From: LGRD01 sp031382215
GTDB lineage: Bacteria; Pseudomonadota; Gammaproteobacteria; Burkholderiales; Burkholderiaceae_C
Direction: 5' to 3'
Length of the DNA stretch: 64,000 nucleotides
Assembly (NCBI GenBank): GCA_031382215.1
Contig: JANMYQ010000188.1
Location: 26,182-90,181 of the forward strand
Position 1 is the first letter of the stretch. Each line of letters begins with the position of its first letter. The notes under the pieces are model-generated. The model did no database searches. It was given only the letters and a program-made list of their open reading frames with translations, and was not told the DNA's origin. Shown here one piece after another: positions 31,544-40,427 of this stretch. The translations under genes and the position numbers were made by a program.

Positions 31544-32650
31544 TCAGGCGCAGGCACGTACCGCGTGAATGACTTGCTCGATCATTGCGTCGGTCATGCC
31601 AGGCCAGATCGGCAGACTCAACACCTCGGTTTGCATCGCTTCGGCGATGGGGAACTGACCTCGCCCCCAGCCCATCTCGGCGTAGGCCGGCTGCAAGTGG
31701 GGGGCCACTGGGTAGTGAATCAGCGTGCCGATGCCGCGTTCGGCCAGACGTTGTTGAAACGCGTTTCGATCAGCATGCCGCACCACGAACAAGTGCCACG
31801 CCGGCTCGGCGAACGCCGGTATCCAGGGCAAGATCAACGGCAGGCCTTGCATGCCGGCAAGATAGCGGGCAGCTACAGAGCGGCGCCGGTCTGTTGCATC
31901 CAATAGGCCCACGAGCTTGGCCGCAAGCACCGCCGCCTGAATTTCGTCGAGGCGCGAATTGAAGCCCTTGATCTCGTTGTGATACTTCACGCGTGAGCCG
32001 TAGTTGCCGAGAACCCGCACCTGTTCCGAGAGAGCGAGGTCATCGGTGGTCACAGCGCCGGCATCGCCGAAAGCACCCAGGTTCTTGCCGGGGTAGAAGC
32101 TCCAGGCCGACAGGTCGGCCAGCGAGCCGACTGGTCGGTTCTTGTAACGCGCCGCGTGAGCTTGCGCGCAATCGTCGAGCACCTTTAGGCCGCACTTGTG
32201 GGCCAGGTCGCAGATCGGGTCCATGTCGGCGGGCTGCCCGTACAAGTGCACCGGCAGGATGACTTTGGTACGCGGTGTAATGGAGGCTTCGATGCGCGAC
32301 GGGTCCAGGTTGCAGGTGGCTTCATCCGGCTCCACCGGGACCACCTGCGCACCACACTGGGATACGGCAAGCCAAGTCGCAATGTAGGTGTTCGACGGCA
32401 CGATGACCTCGTCGCCTTTCCCCACGCCGAGTGCACGCAAGCCGAGGTGGAGCGCGTCGAGCCCATGCGCCACGCCCACACATTGCCGCACGCCGCAGAA
32501 GCCGGCATACGACGCCTCGAACGCAGCCAGCTCGTTACCCATCAGGTACCAACCGCTGGCGGCGACGCGGGCGATGGCTGCATCGATGCCGGCCTTGGAC
32601 TCTTCGTAGGCCGATGCGAGGTCGAGGAACGGAACGGCCGGGTGTTTCAT
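31544..32650 (-). CDS. DegT/DnrJ/EryC1/StrS aminotransferase (FdtB-like)
   Basis: A 368-residue PLP aminotransferase for nucleotide sugars. It starts VPFLDLASAYEESKAGIDAAIARVAASGWYLMGNELAAFEASYAGFCG, the sugar-aminotransferase N-terminus. The Schiff-base Lys is in AWSFYPGKNLGAFGDAGAV. With the adjacent FdtA-like oxoisomerase it should convert dTDP-3-keto-6-deoxyhexose to the 3-amino sugar (FdtB or QdtB step). The ATG overlaps the preceding stop (ATGA). It is the last gene of the minus-strand glycan operon. Confidence 0.9.
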   Translation of the reverse strand: MKHPAVPFLDLASAYEESKAGIDAAIARVAASGWYLMGNELAAFEASYAGFCGVRQCVGVAHGLDALHLGLRALGVGKGDEVIVPSNTYIATWLAVSQCGAQVVPVEPDEATCNLDPSRIEASITPRTKVILPVHLYGQPADMDPICDLAHKCGLKVLDDCAQAHAARYKNRPVGSLADLSAWSFYPGKNLGAFGDAGAVTTDDLALSEQVRVLGNYGSRVKYHNEIKGFNSRLDEIQAAVLAAKLVGLLDATDRRRSVAARYLAGMQGLPLILPWIPAFAEPAWHLFVVRHADRNAFQQRLAERGIGTLIHYPVAPHLQPAYAEMGWGRGQFPIAEAMQTEVLSLPIWPGMTDAMIEQVIHAVRACA

Positions 32651-33603
32651 GCCCTTGCGCCGACCAGCTGCAGAAAGTCCGAATACTCGCGGACGTAGTC
32701 TGCAGCGTCGTACTCGGCAGAAGCGAGCACGAGCAAGACCGCGTCGGGCGAATACTTGTAGTGAACACGCCAGATGTGAGCCGGCACAAACAAGCCGCGG
32801 GTCGGTGAGTCGAGCAAGACTTCATCGCGAACGTTGCCGTCGTCGAGCATCACTGAACATGAGCCTTTGACGCAGACGAGGAACTCTTGCAACTCCTTGT
32901 GAGCGTGTTCACCGCGCACTTCCCGGCTCGGCACGTCGTAAACGACAAAGAATCGCTTGGGCGCAAACGGAAGTTGCTGGCCCAACTCGCCGAATGAAAG
33001 AGAGCCGCGCAAGTCAGCGACCTGCGGCAACGTGATCGTGCGCGCGCCAGCTACTCGAAGAGGCGCAAACCCCGCGTTGTCGGCGCGGGGCGTCTTGCCC
33101 GCCACGGGTGTCTGGCTGTCCACATAACCCGTAATTCGTGCCGGGTTGCCCATGACGATGGCGTTCGCCGGAACGTCGCGCGTGACCACGGCGCCGGCAC
33201 CCACCATCGCCGCGGGACCGATCGTCAGGCCGGGCAAAATCGTGGCGTTGGCCCCGATCGTTGCGCCCGAGCGCAGTCGAGTCTGCAGCGCAATGAACGC
33301 CTTCTTGCTGCGCGGAAACGCATCATTGGTGAAGGTTACGTTGGGACCGATGAATACGTCGTCTTCAACTCGCAAGCCGTCCCAAAGCTGGACGCCGCAC
33401 TTGATGGTCACCCGGTTTCCCACCACAACGTCGTTCTCGACAAACACGTGGTCGCAGATATTCGCGTCGGTGCCGATGACGGCGCCTGGCAACACGTGGG
33501 CAAACGCCCAGATTCGCGAACGCGCACCGATTTGAACCGACTCGACGAGCGCTTGCGGATGCCGGTAGTACTCGGCGGGCGAATGGGTGTCGGGTGCGGT
33601 CAT
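32647..33603 (-). CDS. WxcM-like fusion: hexapeptide acetyltransferase + dTDP-4-oxo-6-deoxyhexose 3,4-oxoisomerase
   Basis: A 318-residue bifunctional protein. Residues about 15-165 form a left-handed beta-helix acetyltransferase (GARSRIWAFAHVLPGAVIGTDANICDHVFVEN, GVQLWDGL, IGPNVTFTND, VGAGAVVTRDVPANAIVMGNPAR). A linker leads to a C-terminal cupin oxoisomerase (about 190-318: LRGSLSFGELGQQLPFAPKRFFVVYDVPSREVRGEHAHKELQEFLVC) of the FdtA/QdtA type. Together with the aminotransferase it should yield dTDP-3-acetamido-3,6-dideoxyhexose (Fuc3NAc or Qui3NAc; I cannot tell which). Xanthomonas WxcM has the same order. ATG 33601-33603 is the natural start. Confidence 0.9.
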   Translation of the reverse strand: MTAPDTHSPAEYYRHPQALVESVQIGARSRIWAFAHVLPGAVIGTDANICDHVFVENDVVVGNRVTIKCGVQLWDGLRVEDDVFIGPNVTFTNDAFPRSKKAFIALQTRLRSGATIGANATILPGLTIGPAAMVGAGAVVTRDVPANAIVMGNPARITGYVDSQTPVAGKTPRADNAGFAPLRVAGARTITLPQVADLRGSLSFGELGQQLPFAPKRFFVVYDVPSREVRGEHAHKELQEFLVCVKGSCSVMLDDGNVRDEVLLDSPTRGLFVPAHIWRVHYKYSPDAVLLVLASAEYDAADYVREYSDFLQLVGARA

Positions 33604-33617
33604 GGGGTGGTCAAAGT

Positions 33618-34607
33618 TTAACGTTGCTCGCCGTGGCGAAGCCGCCGTACCAGGGCCTGCAGGCGACGCATGCTCGCCGCGAGTCCGGGCCACTGCAGGT
33701 AAAGGAGCTTGCGCACACGCCATCCCAACTCAACTGAAGTCGCGTTGCGCATGGCGCGCCATCGGGCGAGCCAATCGGGGGCTGCGAGCAGGTCACGAAC
33801 CAAAGATTCCCGATCATGTTCACGGCGAATGGCTGCTTCAACCAAATCGTAGCTGCCGGCCACCTTCGCGTCTGCGAGCCACTGCGAATGCTGGGCAAGC
33901 TGGTCGCTGTTTTGACGCCCAATCCAGGCGATGTACTGTGGGCCGGAAAAGTCTTGCATCTTCTGCGACACGCCGCCGCGACGGTAGCGGACAAGCGGCT
34001 GGCGCAGCGTCTCTGCGCCGCCGCTACAGAGCGCGCGAAAAGTATGGATTTCCTCTTCATGCCCGGCACGTGGGGGCAAGGGCCCAAAGCGTTCAAAGAG
34101 TCTGCGGGTAATGGCGTGGCCGGCGCCAATCACTCGTGGGCGGCGCTTCACCCAATCCTCAACACCCTTCCACTCGGAGAGATCGTCAACCTCTATGACG
34201 CCCAGGTCAACGCCTTGGAGGCTCATGTCGATCAGATTGCAGGCGATCAAGTCGGCGCGCTGGCCCGAACGGTCCCAGGCTTCAGCAGTCACTGCCACCC
34301 GTGTCGGCAAGGAGATGTCGTCGCCTGCCATGAACACCACCAGTTCGCCTCGCGCATTGCTCAATACCGCGTTGAAGTGTTCCCCAATCCCCAGGTTGCG
34401 GGGATTGCGCCGCAGCACAACATCGTGAGGGCCGCGGTAGGCAAGCGCTCGCGCCTGCATCAGGGCAAACGTCGAGTCTGGCGAGGCGTCGTCGGACAGA
34501 AGAATCTCGATCGGCTCGCAAACCTGTCCAAGCGCGCTGTCTACCGCCTCCTCGACAAGGCGCGATTGGTTGTAGGCCAGGACGACCAAGGTGATGCGTG
34601 GCTTCAT
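33618..34607 (-). CDS. family 2 glycosyltransferase
   Basis: A 329-residue GT-A enzyme beginning MKPRITLVVLAYNQSRLVEEAVDSALGQ, with ILLSDDASPDST as nucleotide-sugar-binding part and ELVVFMAGDDISLPTR as the DxD-like site (AGDD). HEEEIHTFRALCSGG fits the acceptor-side catalytic region. It probably adds one sugar to the surface glycan; donor and acceptor unknown. The ATG at 34605-34607 overlaps the stop of the RgpF-like gene (ATGA). The local DNA looks less GC-rich than the flanks. Confidence 0.88.
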   Translation of the reverse strand: MKPRITLVVLAYNQSRLVEEAVDSALGQVCEPIEILLSDDASPDSTFALMQARALAYRGPHDVVLRRNPRNLGIGEHFNAVLSNARGELVVFMAGDDISLPTRVAVTAEAWDRSGQRADLIACNLIDMSLQGVDLGVIEVDDLSEWKGVEDWVKRRPRVIGAGHAITRRLFERFGPLPPRAGHEEEIHTFRALCSGGAETLRQPLVRYRRGGVSQKMQDFSGPQYIAWIGRQNSDQLAQHSQWLADAKVAGSYDLVEAAIRREHDRESLVRDLLAAPDWLARWRAMRNATSVELGWRVRKLLYLQWPGLAASMRRLQALVRRLRHGEQR

Positions 34608-35548
34608 GAACAACTTTCTCGGCGTGGCGCGCAGCCCGGGCGAGCCGCCAGCCACCGCTCGATGCGTTTGTCCCGCGCATGCCTGGCGATCACACGTGTC
34701 TTCAGGTAGGGAAAGCCGGTGGCAACCAACTCGGCCCAGCGGATCGAGGTGTCGTCCGAGCTCAAGGGGTCGGTGTGGAGCGAAGGGAACAGCGCTTGGC
34801 AGCGCAGACCGGCGGCCTCCAGCAGTGCGCTGAGGCGCGCTTCGTACAACTCGATCACTTGCGCCTTGTCGGGCCAGTTGAGCAGGCGCTCGAACAGGGA
34901 CGTGAAGGCGCTGCTGCGAAGCGCGTTTGCGCTGAAGACAAGAAAGTAGCTTTGCAGATGCCGGCGCGGCAACAAGCTTTCGGTCAAACCGAGCACATCA
35001 GCGCCAGCGGCGCGCACGCGCTCGATCAATTGGGTGAACGCCAATGTGCTGAGCGGGCCAACGATGCTGTCGTTGACGAGGTACAGGCGGGTCCATTTGG
35101 CGCGGTCTTCGCAAAGCCTCAGCGCATGCGCCCAGGCGCCGAAGTCGAATCCGAGGTTCTGGCGAATGAGCACGCCGCTGAGTCGATCCTGCAGCTCGGA
35201 GTCGAGTTGAATGCTGTTCATAGGCAGGTCCGTATTGACGATCAACACGACCCGAATGCCTTCGGCGAGCAAGTGCGTGATGTGCTCTGCCACGTGAACC
35301 TTGAGTTCCGGCTGGTCGGCAAAGCTCACGAACAGGCAGACCTCGCCGGCCAGGGTGACTGCCAGCGGCTTGGATACGTGCAAGTTGGCTGCGGCGGCCG
35401 GTGTCGCAATCCCATCCACTGCCTCGATAAGTTCGGCATGACGCTCCTGCAGCAGGCGGTGCTCGCGCCTTCGAACATAGGGAAGGGCTGCCTTGAACTT
35501 GCGCCGCCAAGTTCGCAGGCTGTTTCTAAGCCAATTCACGCTGCGCAT
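34604..35548 (-). CDS. RgpF-like rhamnan/polysaccharide biosynthesis protein
   Basis: A 314-residue protein of the RgpF family. Diagnostic pieces are CLFVSFADQPELKVHVAEHITHLLAEGIRVVLIVNT, LIRQNLGFDFGAWAHAL (the NxGxDxG/A motif) and TRLYLVNDSIVGPLSTL, then DVLGLTES and LQSYFLVFSANAL. RgpF proteins take part in rhamnose-glucose polysaccharide assembly in streptococci and in O-antigen clusters of proteobacteria, probably as glycosyltransferases. It follows the methyltransferase gene by three bases. Confidence 0.87.
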   Translation of the reverse strand: MRSVNWLRNSLRTWRRKFKAALPYVRRREHRLLQERHAELIEAVDGIATPAAAANLHVSKPLAVTLAGEVCLFVSFADQPELKVHVAEHITHLLAEGIRVVLIVNTDLPMNSIQLDSELQDRLSGVLIRQNLGFDFGAWAHALRLCEDRAKWTRLYLVNDSIVGPLSTLAFTQLIERVRAAGADVLGLTESLLPRRHLQSYFLVFSANALRSSAFTSLFERLLNWPDKAQVIELYEARLSALLEAAGLRCQALFPSLHTDPLSSDDTSIRWAELVATGFPYLKTRVIARHARDKRIERWLAARPGCAPRRESCS

Positions 35549-35551
35549 CCG

Positions 35552-36148
35552 TCACGGTACAGGTTTGACGCAGGTGAACTCCCACGCCAGGTGCGAAAGC
35601 TTGCCCGTTCGTTCCCGCCGCCAGCGCTTGAAGCGACGGAGTGGCGAGAGGGGGATGTCGGGTGACAGCGCCTCCGGATGCAGCGCCCACTCATTGCGCA
35701 GCATCTCAAACGCACCCGCGAAACCATACATTCGGGCTCCGGGTTGGCGTCCACAGAAGTAGTCCGCCGTGCCGCGGGTGATGAAGTTCACATGCGTTGG
35801 ATCGTGAAACGCCTCTGGTCGCGGATAGGCCGGCGTGACGGCATAGAAGCGGCCACCAGGCTTGAGCACACGGTGGATCTGGTTCATCAGCTCGATGAAC
35901 GGGAAGCGCGTGCCGCGGCCATCGACTGTCGCCAGTACGCGTGGCACGTGTTCGAGGAAGTCAAAGGCCGAGACCGAATCGAAACTCGAATCGGGGTGGG
36001 GGATCGGCTCCAGGCTCAGGTTGGCCTGCGCGAAGCGGGCCATGTCCAGGCCCGGCGGCAGCGCGAGGTCCACCGCGTGCACCTCGTCGCAGTGGTAGGG
36101 GTTGCGCGGCACAGGGCCGCAACCGAGGTCGAGGTGGCGTGTGGTCAT
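35552..36148 (-). CDS. class I SAM-dependent methyltransferase
   Basis: A 198-residue methyltransferase. HLDLGCGPVPRNPYHCDEVHAVDLAL is motif I with the following acidic residue; FDSVSAFDFLEHVPRVL and IHRVLKPGGRFYAVTPAYP are motifs II and III. The His-rich DPTHVNFIT and the small size match methyltransferases in O-antigen or sphingan loci. The acceptor could be a sugar hydroxyl or a chain terminus, which would control glycan length; that is an inference. It lies 12 bases after a GT2 gene. Confidence 0.87.
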   Translation of the reverse strand: MTTRHLDLGCGPVPRNPYHCDEVHAVDLALPPGLDMARFAQANLSLEPIPHPDSSFDSVSAFDFLEHVPRVLATVDGRGTRFPFIELMNQIHRVLKPGGRFYAVTPAYPRPEAFHDPTHVNFITRGTADYFCGRQPGARMYGFAGAFEMLRNEWALHPEALSPDIPLSPLRRFKRWRRERTGKLSHLAWEFTCVKPVP

Positions 36149-36160
36149 GGGCGGCAGTGT

Positions 36161-36976
36161 TCAGCGGTACTCGACCGCGCCGTCCTTGTGGACCATGTGC
36201 AGCGTGAGCCCGGTGCGCGCGCGCTCCGCTTCAGACCACTCGCGCGTGCGCGCCTTCCGTGCGAACTTGGCCTGTTGGCGACCCCACCAGTTCAGCCCGA
36301 TCTTGCTGTAGAAGTAGCGGTGGTCGCCGAACTTGGACACGCCTTGTTCCTTCTTCATCGCCGTTTGCGTGATCATGCCGAAGTGGTGCATGAAGGCATC
36401 ACCCACGGTGCCGACCTTGATGCCGTGGCGCTTGCAGCGCGCCAGGAACTCGGCGTCTTCGCGGCCGAACAGCAAGCGGTCGGTGTCGAGGAAGCCGATC
36501 TTCTGGAACACCTCGCGGTGCACCGAGAAGCACACGCCGTGGAACCAGCCTTCGCGCACCGTGCCGCTCATCTTGGCCAGGAATTCCCGCGTGAAGGCGG
36601 GCAGGTCGTAGTCGAGTTCGAACTCCACCAAAGACGGGCTGACGACCTGCAGGCCCAGCTTCTGCGCCGCGCCGATCTGTGCCTCGATGAAGTTGTGGGC
36701 GCAGACGATGTCGTTGTTGAGCAGCACGACCCAGTCGCGGTCCGAGGCGAGAGCGCCCTGCGTCCAGGCGCCGCCGCAGCCCAGGTTCACCGGGTTGCGA
36801 ATCGAGCGGATGTCGGGGCGCGACGCCAGCCAAGTCGGCGTGTCGTCGCTGCTGCCGTTGTCGATGATCAGCAGCGCGTCGGCCGGCACGCCATTGGCGA
36901 GCAGGCTGTCGACGCATTGCTTCGTGTAGCGCAACTGGTTCAGCACGGGTATCACGACGGTGTAGCGCATGGTCAC
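36161..36976 (-). CDS. family 2 glycosyltransferase
   Basis: A 271-residue GT-A transferase with MRYTVVIPVLNQLRYTKQCVDSLLANG, ALLIIDNGSSDDT, NLGCGGAWTQGA and WVVLLNNDI as nucleotide-sugar and DxD-like (NND) sites. RLLFGREDAEFLARCKRHGIKV is the ED catalytic region typical of rhamnosyltransferase-like GT2 enzymes. GTG 36974-36976 overlaps the stop of the upstream gene (GTGA); an ATG at 36968-36970 is equally possible. Acceptor and donor unknown. Confidence 0.88.
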   Translation of the reverse strand: MTMRYTVVIPVLNQLRYTKQCVDSLLANGVPADALLIIDNGSSDDTPTWLASRPDIRSIRNPVNLGCGGAWTQGALASDRDWVVLLNNDIVCAHNFIEAQIGAAQKLGLQVVSPSLVEFELDYDLPAFTREFLAKMSGTVREGWFHGVCFSVHREVFQKIGFLDTDRLLFGREDAEFLARCKRHGIKVGTVGDAFMHHFGMITQTAMKKEQGVSKFGDHRYFYSKIGLNWWGRQQAKFARKARTREWSEAERARTGLTLHMVHKDGAVEYR

Positions 36977-37917
36977 ATCCAGTCCACGAGGGCGCCGCGA
37001 GCATAGGGCAGGGTGGCCGCATCAGTCACCGGAGTTGCATCGGCCCCGGTGCGGCAGGCAGCCAGCCAGTCGGCAACACCCCGGCCGTGCAGGTCGATTC
37101 GGCTGTACTGCGGATTGTCCGGGAAGATCTTGTGCGATGGCGGGATCAGCACCGTGGTGGGCCCCCCGAGCATGTGCGCCGGGTAGTGCGTGAAGGTCGA
37201 GCAGCTCGAACCCACCAGCACACGGCAGCAGGCCAGCGCGAACAGATCGACCGCCGGGTGGGTGCTCGACCGGTGGCCGCTTTGCCGGGCCGAGTGGCGG
37301 TAGGGCGAGGCGGCCGGCATGGTGAACACGTCGAAGTTCTTCGTCAGGTTCGGGAACGCATCGAGGCTGCCCGAGCAGGAGACGAAGAACGCCACGTTGG
37401 GCACGGCCTTCTGGATCTGTGCCATCACGTGCTCGTGCCACCAGTCGGGCACCGCGGGCCAGACGAAGGCGTTGACGTCGAACTCGGTGGCGCTGATCAG
37501 CGGAAAGTCGCCGCGCCGGATGTGCACGCCCACCAGCGGCCGGCTTGCGTAAGGGGCGAACGTCGCGCGGATCACGTCGATCAGCTCAGGGCGAAGCTTG
37601 ACGCGGCGACCGGTGGGCAGGTAGTAAGGCTCGAGCAGTTCGCGCGGGCCGTGGTGCGTGCGCAGGTTGACGTTGCGGTGCGAGCCGACGAGCGCGAGGT
37701 TGCCGGGCATGTCGGGGCGCAGCTTGACGCTGTCCAGGCGCCCCAGCAGGCCGCGTGAGCGCTTTGTGGCGCCGAGGATCTCGATCGCATCAAGCTCCGG
37801 CCAGCCGTCCAGGCAGACCTCGTGGCCGTGGCGCTCGGAAATCATGAAGGCCAACGCCAGGGTCTCCAGTCGCGAGGTCAGGCCGACATAGTTGGTGATG
37901 AAGACTCTGCGCTTCAC
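36973..37917 (-). CDS. GT11-like glycosyltransferase (alpha-1,2-fucosyltransferase type)
   Basis: A 314-residue protein starting at GTG 37917, which overlaps the preceding stop (GTGA). VGVHIRRGDFP is the HxRRxD motif of GT11 fucosyltransferases, and FFVSCSG plus FALACCRVLVGSSCSTFTHYPAHM fit the nucleotide-binding and C-terminal parts of this fold. A long N-terminal region (RVFITNYVGLTSRLETLALAFMISERHGHEVCLDGW) resembles the N-terminal part of such enzymes. The donor may be GDP-fucose or another deoxy sugar; no GDP-fucose gene is visible in the window. Confidence 0.7.
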   Translation of the reverse strand: MKRRVFITNYVGLTSRLETLALAFMISERHGHEVCLDGWPELDAIEILGATKRSRGLLGRLDSVKLRPDMPGNLALVGSHRNVNLRTHHGPRELLEPYYLPTGRRVKLRPELIDVIRATFAPYASRPLVGVHIRRGDFPLISATEFDVNAFVWPAVPDWWHEHVMAQIQKAVPNVAFFVSCSGSLDAFPNLTKNFDVFTMPAASPYRHSARQSGHRSSTHPAVDLFALACCRVLVGSSCSTFTHYPAHMLGGPTTVLIPPSHKIFPDNPQYSRIDLHGRGVADWLAACRTGADATPVTDAATLPYARGALVDWM

Positions 37918-38540
37918 GTCGCGGCTGCGGGCTTGGCCTTGGGCACCCGGCCCATCAGATAGAACTCGTTGTTGGGCTGCATCGAGGTCAGGTTGGCCAT
38001 GCGGTTGGACAACCCGAACAGCGCGGTGATCGCGCCGATGTCCCACGCGTCTTCATCGGTGAATCCATGCGCGCGCAGTGCGGCGAAATCGGAGTCGACG
38101 ATCGACGCTGAATCGGCGCAGACCTTCATCGCAAAGTCGAGCATCGCCGTCTGCCGCGGCGTGATCTGCGCCTTGTGGTAGTTCACCGCCACCTGGTCGG
38201 CCAGCAGCGGGTTCTTCTCGTAGATGCGCAGAATCGCGCCGTGCGCCACCACGCAATACAGGCAGTGGTTCACCCCGCTGGTGGCCACGACGATCATTTC
38301 TTTCTCGCCCTTGCTCAGGCCGTTCGGGCCCGAGGGGGGGCGCAGCATCAGCGCGTCGTGGTACGCGAAGAAAGCGCGGAACTCGTCGGGCCGGTGCGAG
38401 AACGCCAGGAACACGTTCGGCACGAAGCCCGACTTCTCCTGGACTTCCAGAATGCGTGTGCGCAGGTCGTCGGGCAGGCCTTCGATCGGGGGCACGGGAT
38501 AGCGGCTGACGTGGAAGACCGAAGGTGGCGACATCGTCAT
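37914..38540 (-). CDS. AhpD-like peroxidase-related protein (CMD family)
   Basis: A 208-residue carboxymuconolactone-decarboxylase-family protein of the peroxidase-related type. The redox motif CLYCVVAHG (Cys-x-x-Cys-x4-His) is intact, within KEMIVVATSGVNHCLYCVVAHG. FVPNVFLAFSHRPDEFRAFFAYHDALM and ALFGLSNRMANLTSMQPNNEFYLMGR complete the family pattern. It probably reduces peroxides or passes electrons as AhpD does. It sits 3 bases after msbA and overlaps the GT11-like gene, which is odd for a glycan operon. Confidence 0.88.
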   Translation of the reverse strand: MTMSPPSVFHVSRYPVPPIEGLPDDLRTRILEVQEKSGFVPNVFLAFSHRPDEFRAFFAYHDALMLRPPSGPNGLSKGEKEMIVVATSGVNHCLYCVVAHGAILRIYEKNPLLADQVAVNYHKAQITPRQTAMLDFAMKVCADSASIVDSDFAALRAHGFTDEDAWDIGAITALFGLSNRMANLTSMQPNNEFYLMGRVPKAKPAAAT

Positions 38541-38543
38541 GAC

Positions 38544-40319
38544 TCAACTCCTGAATTGCAGCGCGTGAAGGCGAGCATAAAGGCCGCCGCGGGTCAGCAA
38601 CTCGGCATGCGTGCCTTGCTCGACGATGCGGCCCGCTTCGAGTGCCACGATGCGGTCGGCCCGCTCGATGGTGCTGAGCCGGTGCGCGATGACCAGGCTG
38701 GTGCGGCCGCGCATCAGCTTCTCGAGCGCGTCCTGCACGAGTCGCTCCGACTCGGAGTCGAGCGCCGAGGTGGCTTCGTCGAGGATCAGGATCGGCGCGT
38801 CTTTGTAGATCGCACGCGCGATGGCCAGGCGCTGGCGCTGGCCGCCGGAGAGCTGGTTGCCGTTGTGGCCGATCAAGGTGTCGGCGCCTTGCGGCAAGCT
38901 TTCGACGAACGTGAGCAGGTTGGCCGCGCGCAGCGCGTCGCGCACACGGGTTGGGTCGGCCGGGCCGGCGCCGAGTGCAACGTTGGCAGAGACGCTGTCG
39001 TTGAACAGCACCACGTCCTGGCTGACGAGGGCGAACTGGCGCCGCAAGGCGCGCACATCCCAGTCCGTCACCGGCGTGCCGTCCAGCAGCAGGGCGCCCG
39101 ACGTGGGCTCCAGAAAACGCGGCAGCAGGTTGACCAGGGTCGACTTGCCGGCACCCGACGGCCCGACCAACGCCACCGATTCACCTGCCCCCAGGTGCAG
39201 GTTCACGTCGGCGAGTGCCGGCGCCCCTTCACCGCCACCAACACCAGCGCCACCACCCGCGCCGTCGCTGCCGTAGCGCAGGTTCACGCCGCGCAATTCC
39301 ACCTCGCCGCGGGCGCGGCCCGGGTCGAAGCTGCCGCCTTGTTCGACCGGCGTGTTTTCGATCAAGCCGATGCCGCGCTCCAGCGCCGCCAGCCCGCGCG
39401 TGATCGGGCCAGCAACTTCAGACAGGTGCTTGATCGGCGCCACCAGCATCAGCATCGCGGTGACGAAGGCGACGAAGCCGCCCACCGAACCACCCTGGTT
39501 GCCGCTTTGCCACAGCGCCGCGACGATCACTGCCGACAAGGCACAGGCCGAGAGCACCTGCGTCAGCGGCGTCATCGTGGCGGCGGCCACGACCGACTTG
39601 ATGGTCAGCCGGCGCAACGATTCGGCGAACACGCCGAAGCGGCTGGCCTGCACCGGCGCGGCGCCGTGCAGCCGCACGATGCGCCAGGCAAGCACGTTCT
39701 CTTCGACCACGTAGGCCAGTTCGTCGGTGGCCTGCTGGCTTTGCACCGTGAGCGCATGCAGCCGCTTGCTCAGTACCCGCATCACCAGCGCAACGGCCGG
39801 GAACAGCACGCTGACGAACAGGGTCAGCTGCCAGTTCAGGTACAGCAGGTAGGCCAACAGTGCCAGCAAGGTGAGCGAGTCTTTCAGCAGCGTCAGCAGT
39901 GAGTTGACCAGCAGCGACGCGCCGGCCTGCACCTCGTAGGTCAGCGTGTTGGTCAGGCTGCTGGCCGACTGTTGCGTGAACAGCGCGGGTTGCGCGCTCA
40001 GCACGCGCTCGAACATGGCACGCCGCATCAGCAGCATGCCGCGCGACGCGGCCCACGACAGGCCGTACTGCGCGATGAAGCCGGCCAAGCCGCGCACTGC
40101 GAAGATGCCGATGATCGCCACCGGAACGAGCCACAGCGGCAAGGTGCCGGCCTTGAAACCGCTGTCCAGCAGCGGTTGCATCAGGGCCGGGATCAGCGGC
40201 TCGGTGGCCGCACCGATCACCGCACCGACGATCACCAGCGCAAAGCCCAGGTGGCTTTCGGCGAAGAACGGGGCGATGCGCCGCAGGCGCAGCTTCAGCG
40301 GGGGCAGCGGCTCGGTCAC
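38544..40319 (-). CDS. msbA: lipid A export ABC transporter MsbA
   Basis: A 591-residue half-transporter starting at GTG 40317-40319. Six membrane helices lie in the first 330 residues. The nucleotide-binding domain has Walker A GPSGAGKSTL, signature LSGGQRQRLAIARA, Walker B ILILDEATSALD and the H-loop IAHRL. It flips lipid A-core (or another lipid-linked glycan) across the inner membrane. A Gly-rich insertion (GSDGAGGGAGVGGGEGA) sits near the start of the ATPase domain where the family has a short loop. It heads the coupled series of glycan genes. Confidence 0.92.
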   Translation of the reverse strand: MTEPLPPLKLRLRRIAPFFAESHLGFALVIVGAVIGAATEPLIPALMQPLLDSGFKAGTLPLWLVPVAIIGIFAVRGLAGFIAQYGLSWAASRGMLLMRRAMFERVLSAQPALFTQQSASSLTNTLTYEVQAGASLLVNSLLTLLKDSLTLLALLAYLLYLNWQLTLFVSVLFPAVALVMRVLSKRLHALTVQSQQATDELAYVVEENVLAWRIVRLHGAAPVQASRFGVFAESLRRLTIKSVVAAATMTPLTQVLSACALSAVIVAALWQSGNQGGSVGGFVAFVTAMLMLVAPIKHLSEVAGPITRGLAALERGIGLIENTPVEQGGSFDPGRARGEVELRGVNLRYGSDGAGGGAGVGGGEGAPALADVNLHLGAGESVALVGPSGAGKSTLVNLLPRFLEPTSGALLLDGTPVTDWDVRALRRQFALVSQDVVLFNDSVSANVALGAGPADPTRVRDALRAANLLTFVESLPQGADTLIGHNGNQLSGGQRQRLAIARAIYKDAPILILDEATSALDSESERLVQDALEKLMRGRTSLVIAHRLSTIERADRIVALEAGRIVEQGTHAELLTRGGLYARLHALQFRS

Positions 40320-40427
40320 TGGGGCACCCTGCGCGCTGCGCGCGGTCCCGCCAAGCGGGAATGAGCCCCTTCGGGCGGCCGGGCGGGGCTCATGCCGCCT
40401 GGGTCACCGACGTTGCGCGAATTTGCA

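Noticed and set aside
31529..31549. GCCTGA/TCAGGC hairpin between rng and the aminotransferase gene as a terminator
   Set aside because: Only six pairs with a nine-base loop and no T-run on either strand.
35678..37006. 442-codon open frame opposite the methyltransferase and GT2 genes
   Set aside because: It spans two conserved genes and their junction; His/Arg/Ala-rich with no motif.
38175..39902. 575-codon open frame antisense to the AhpD-like and msbA genes
   Set aside because: It crosses two family-supported genes and contains only Gln/His/Arg-rich low-complexity sequence.
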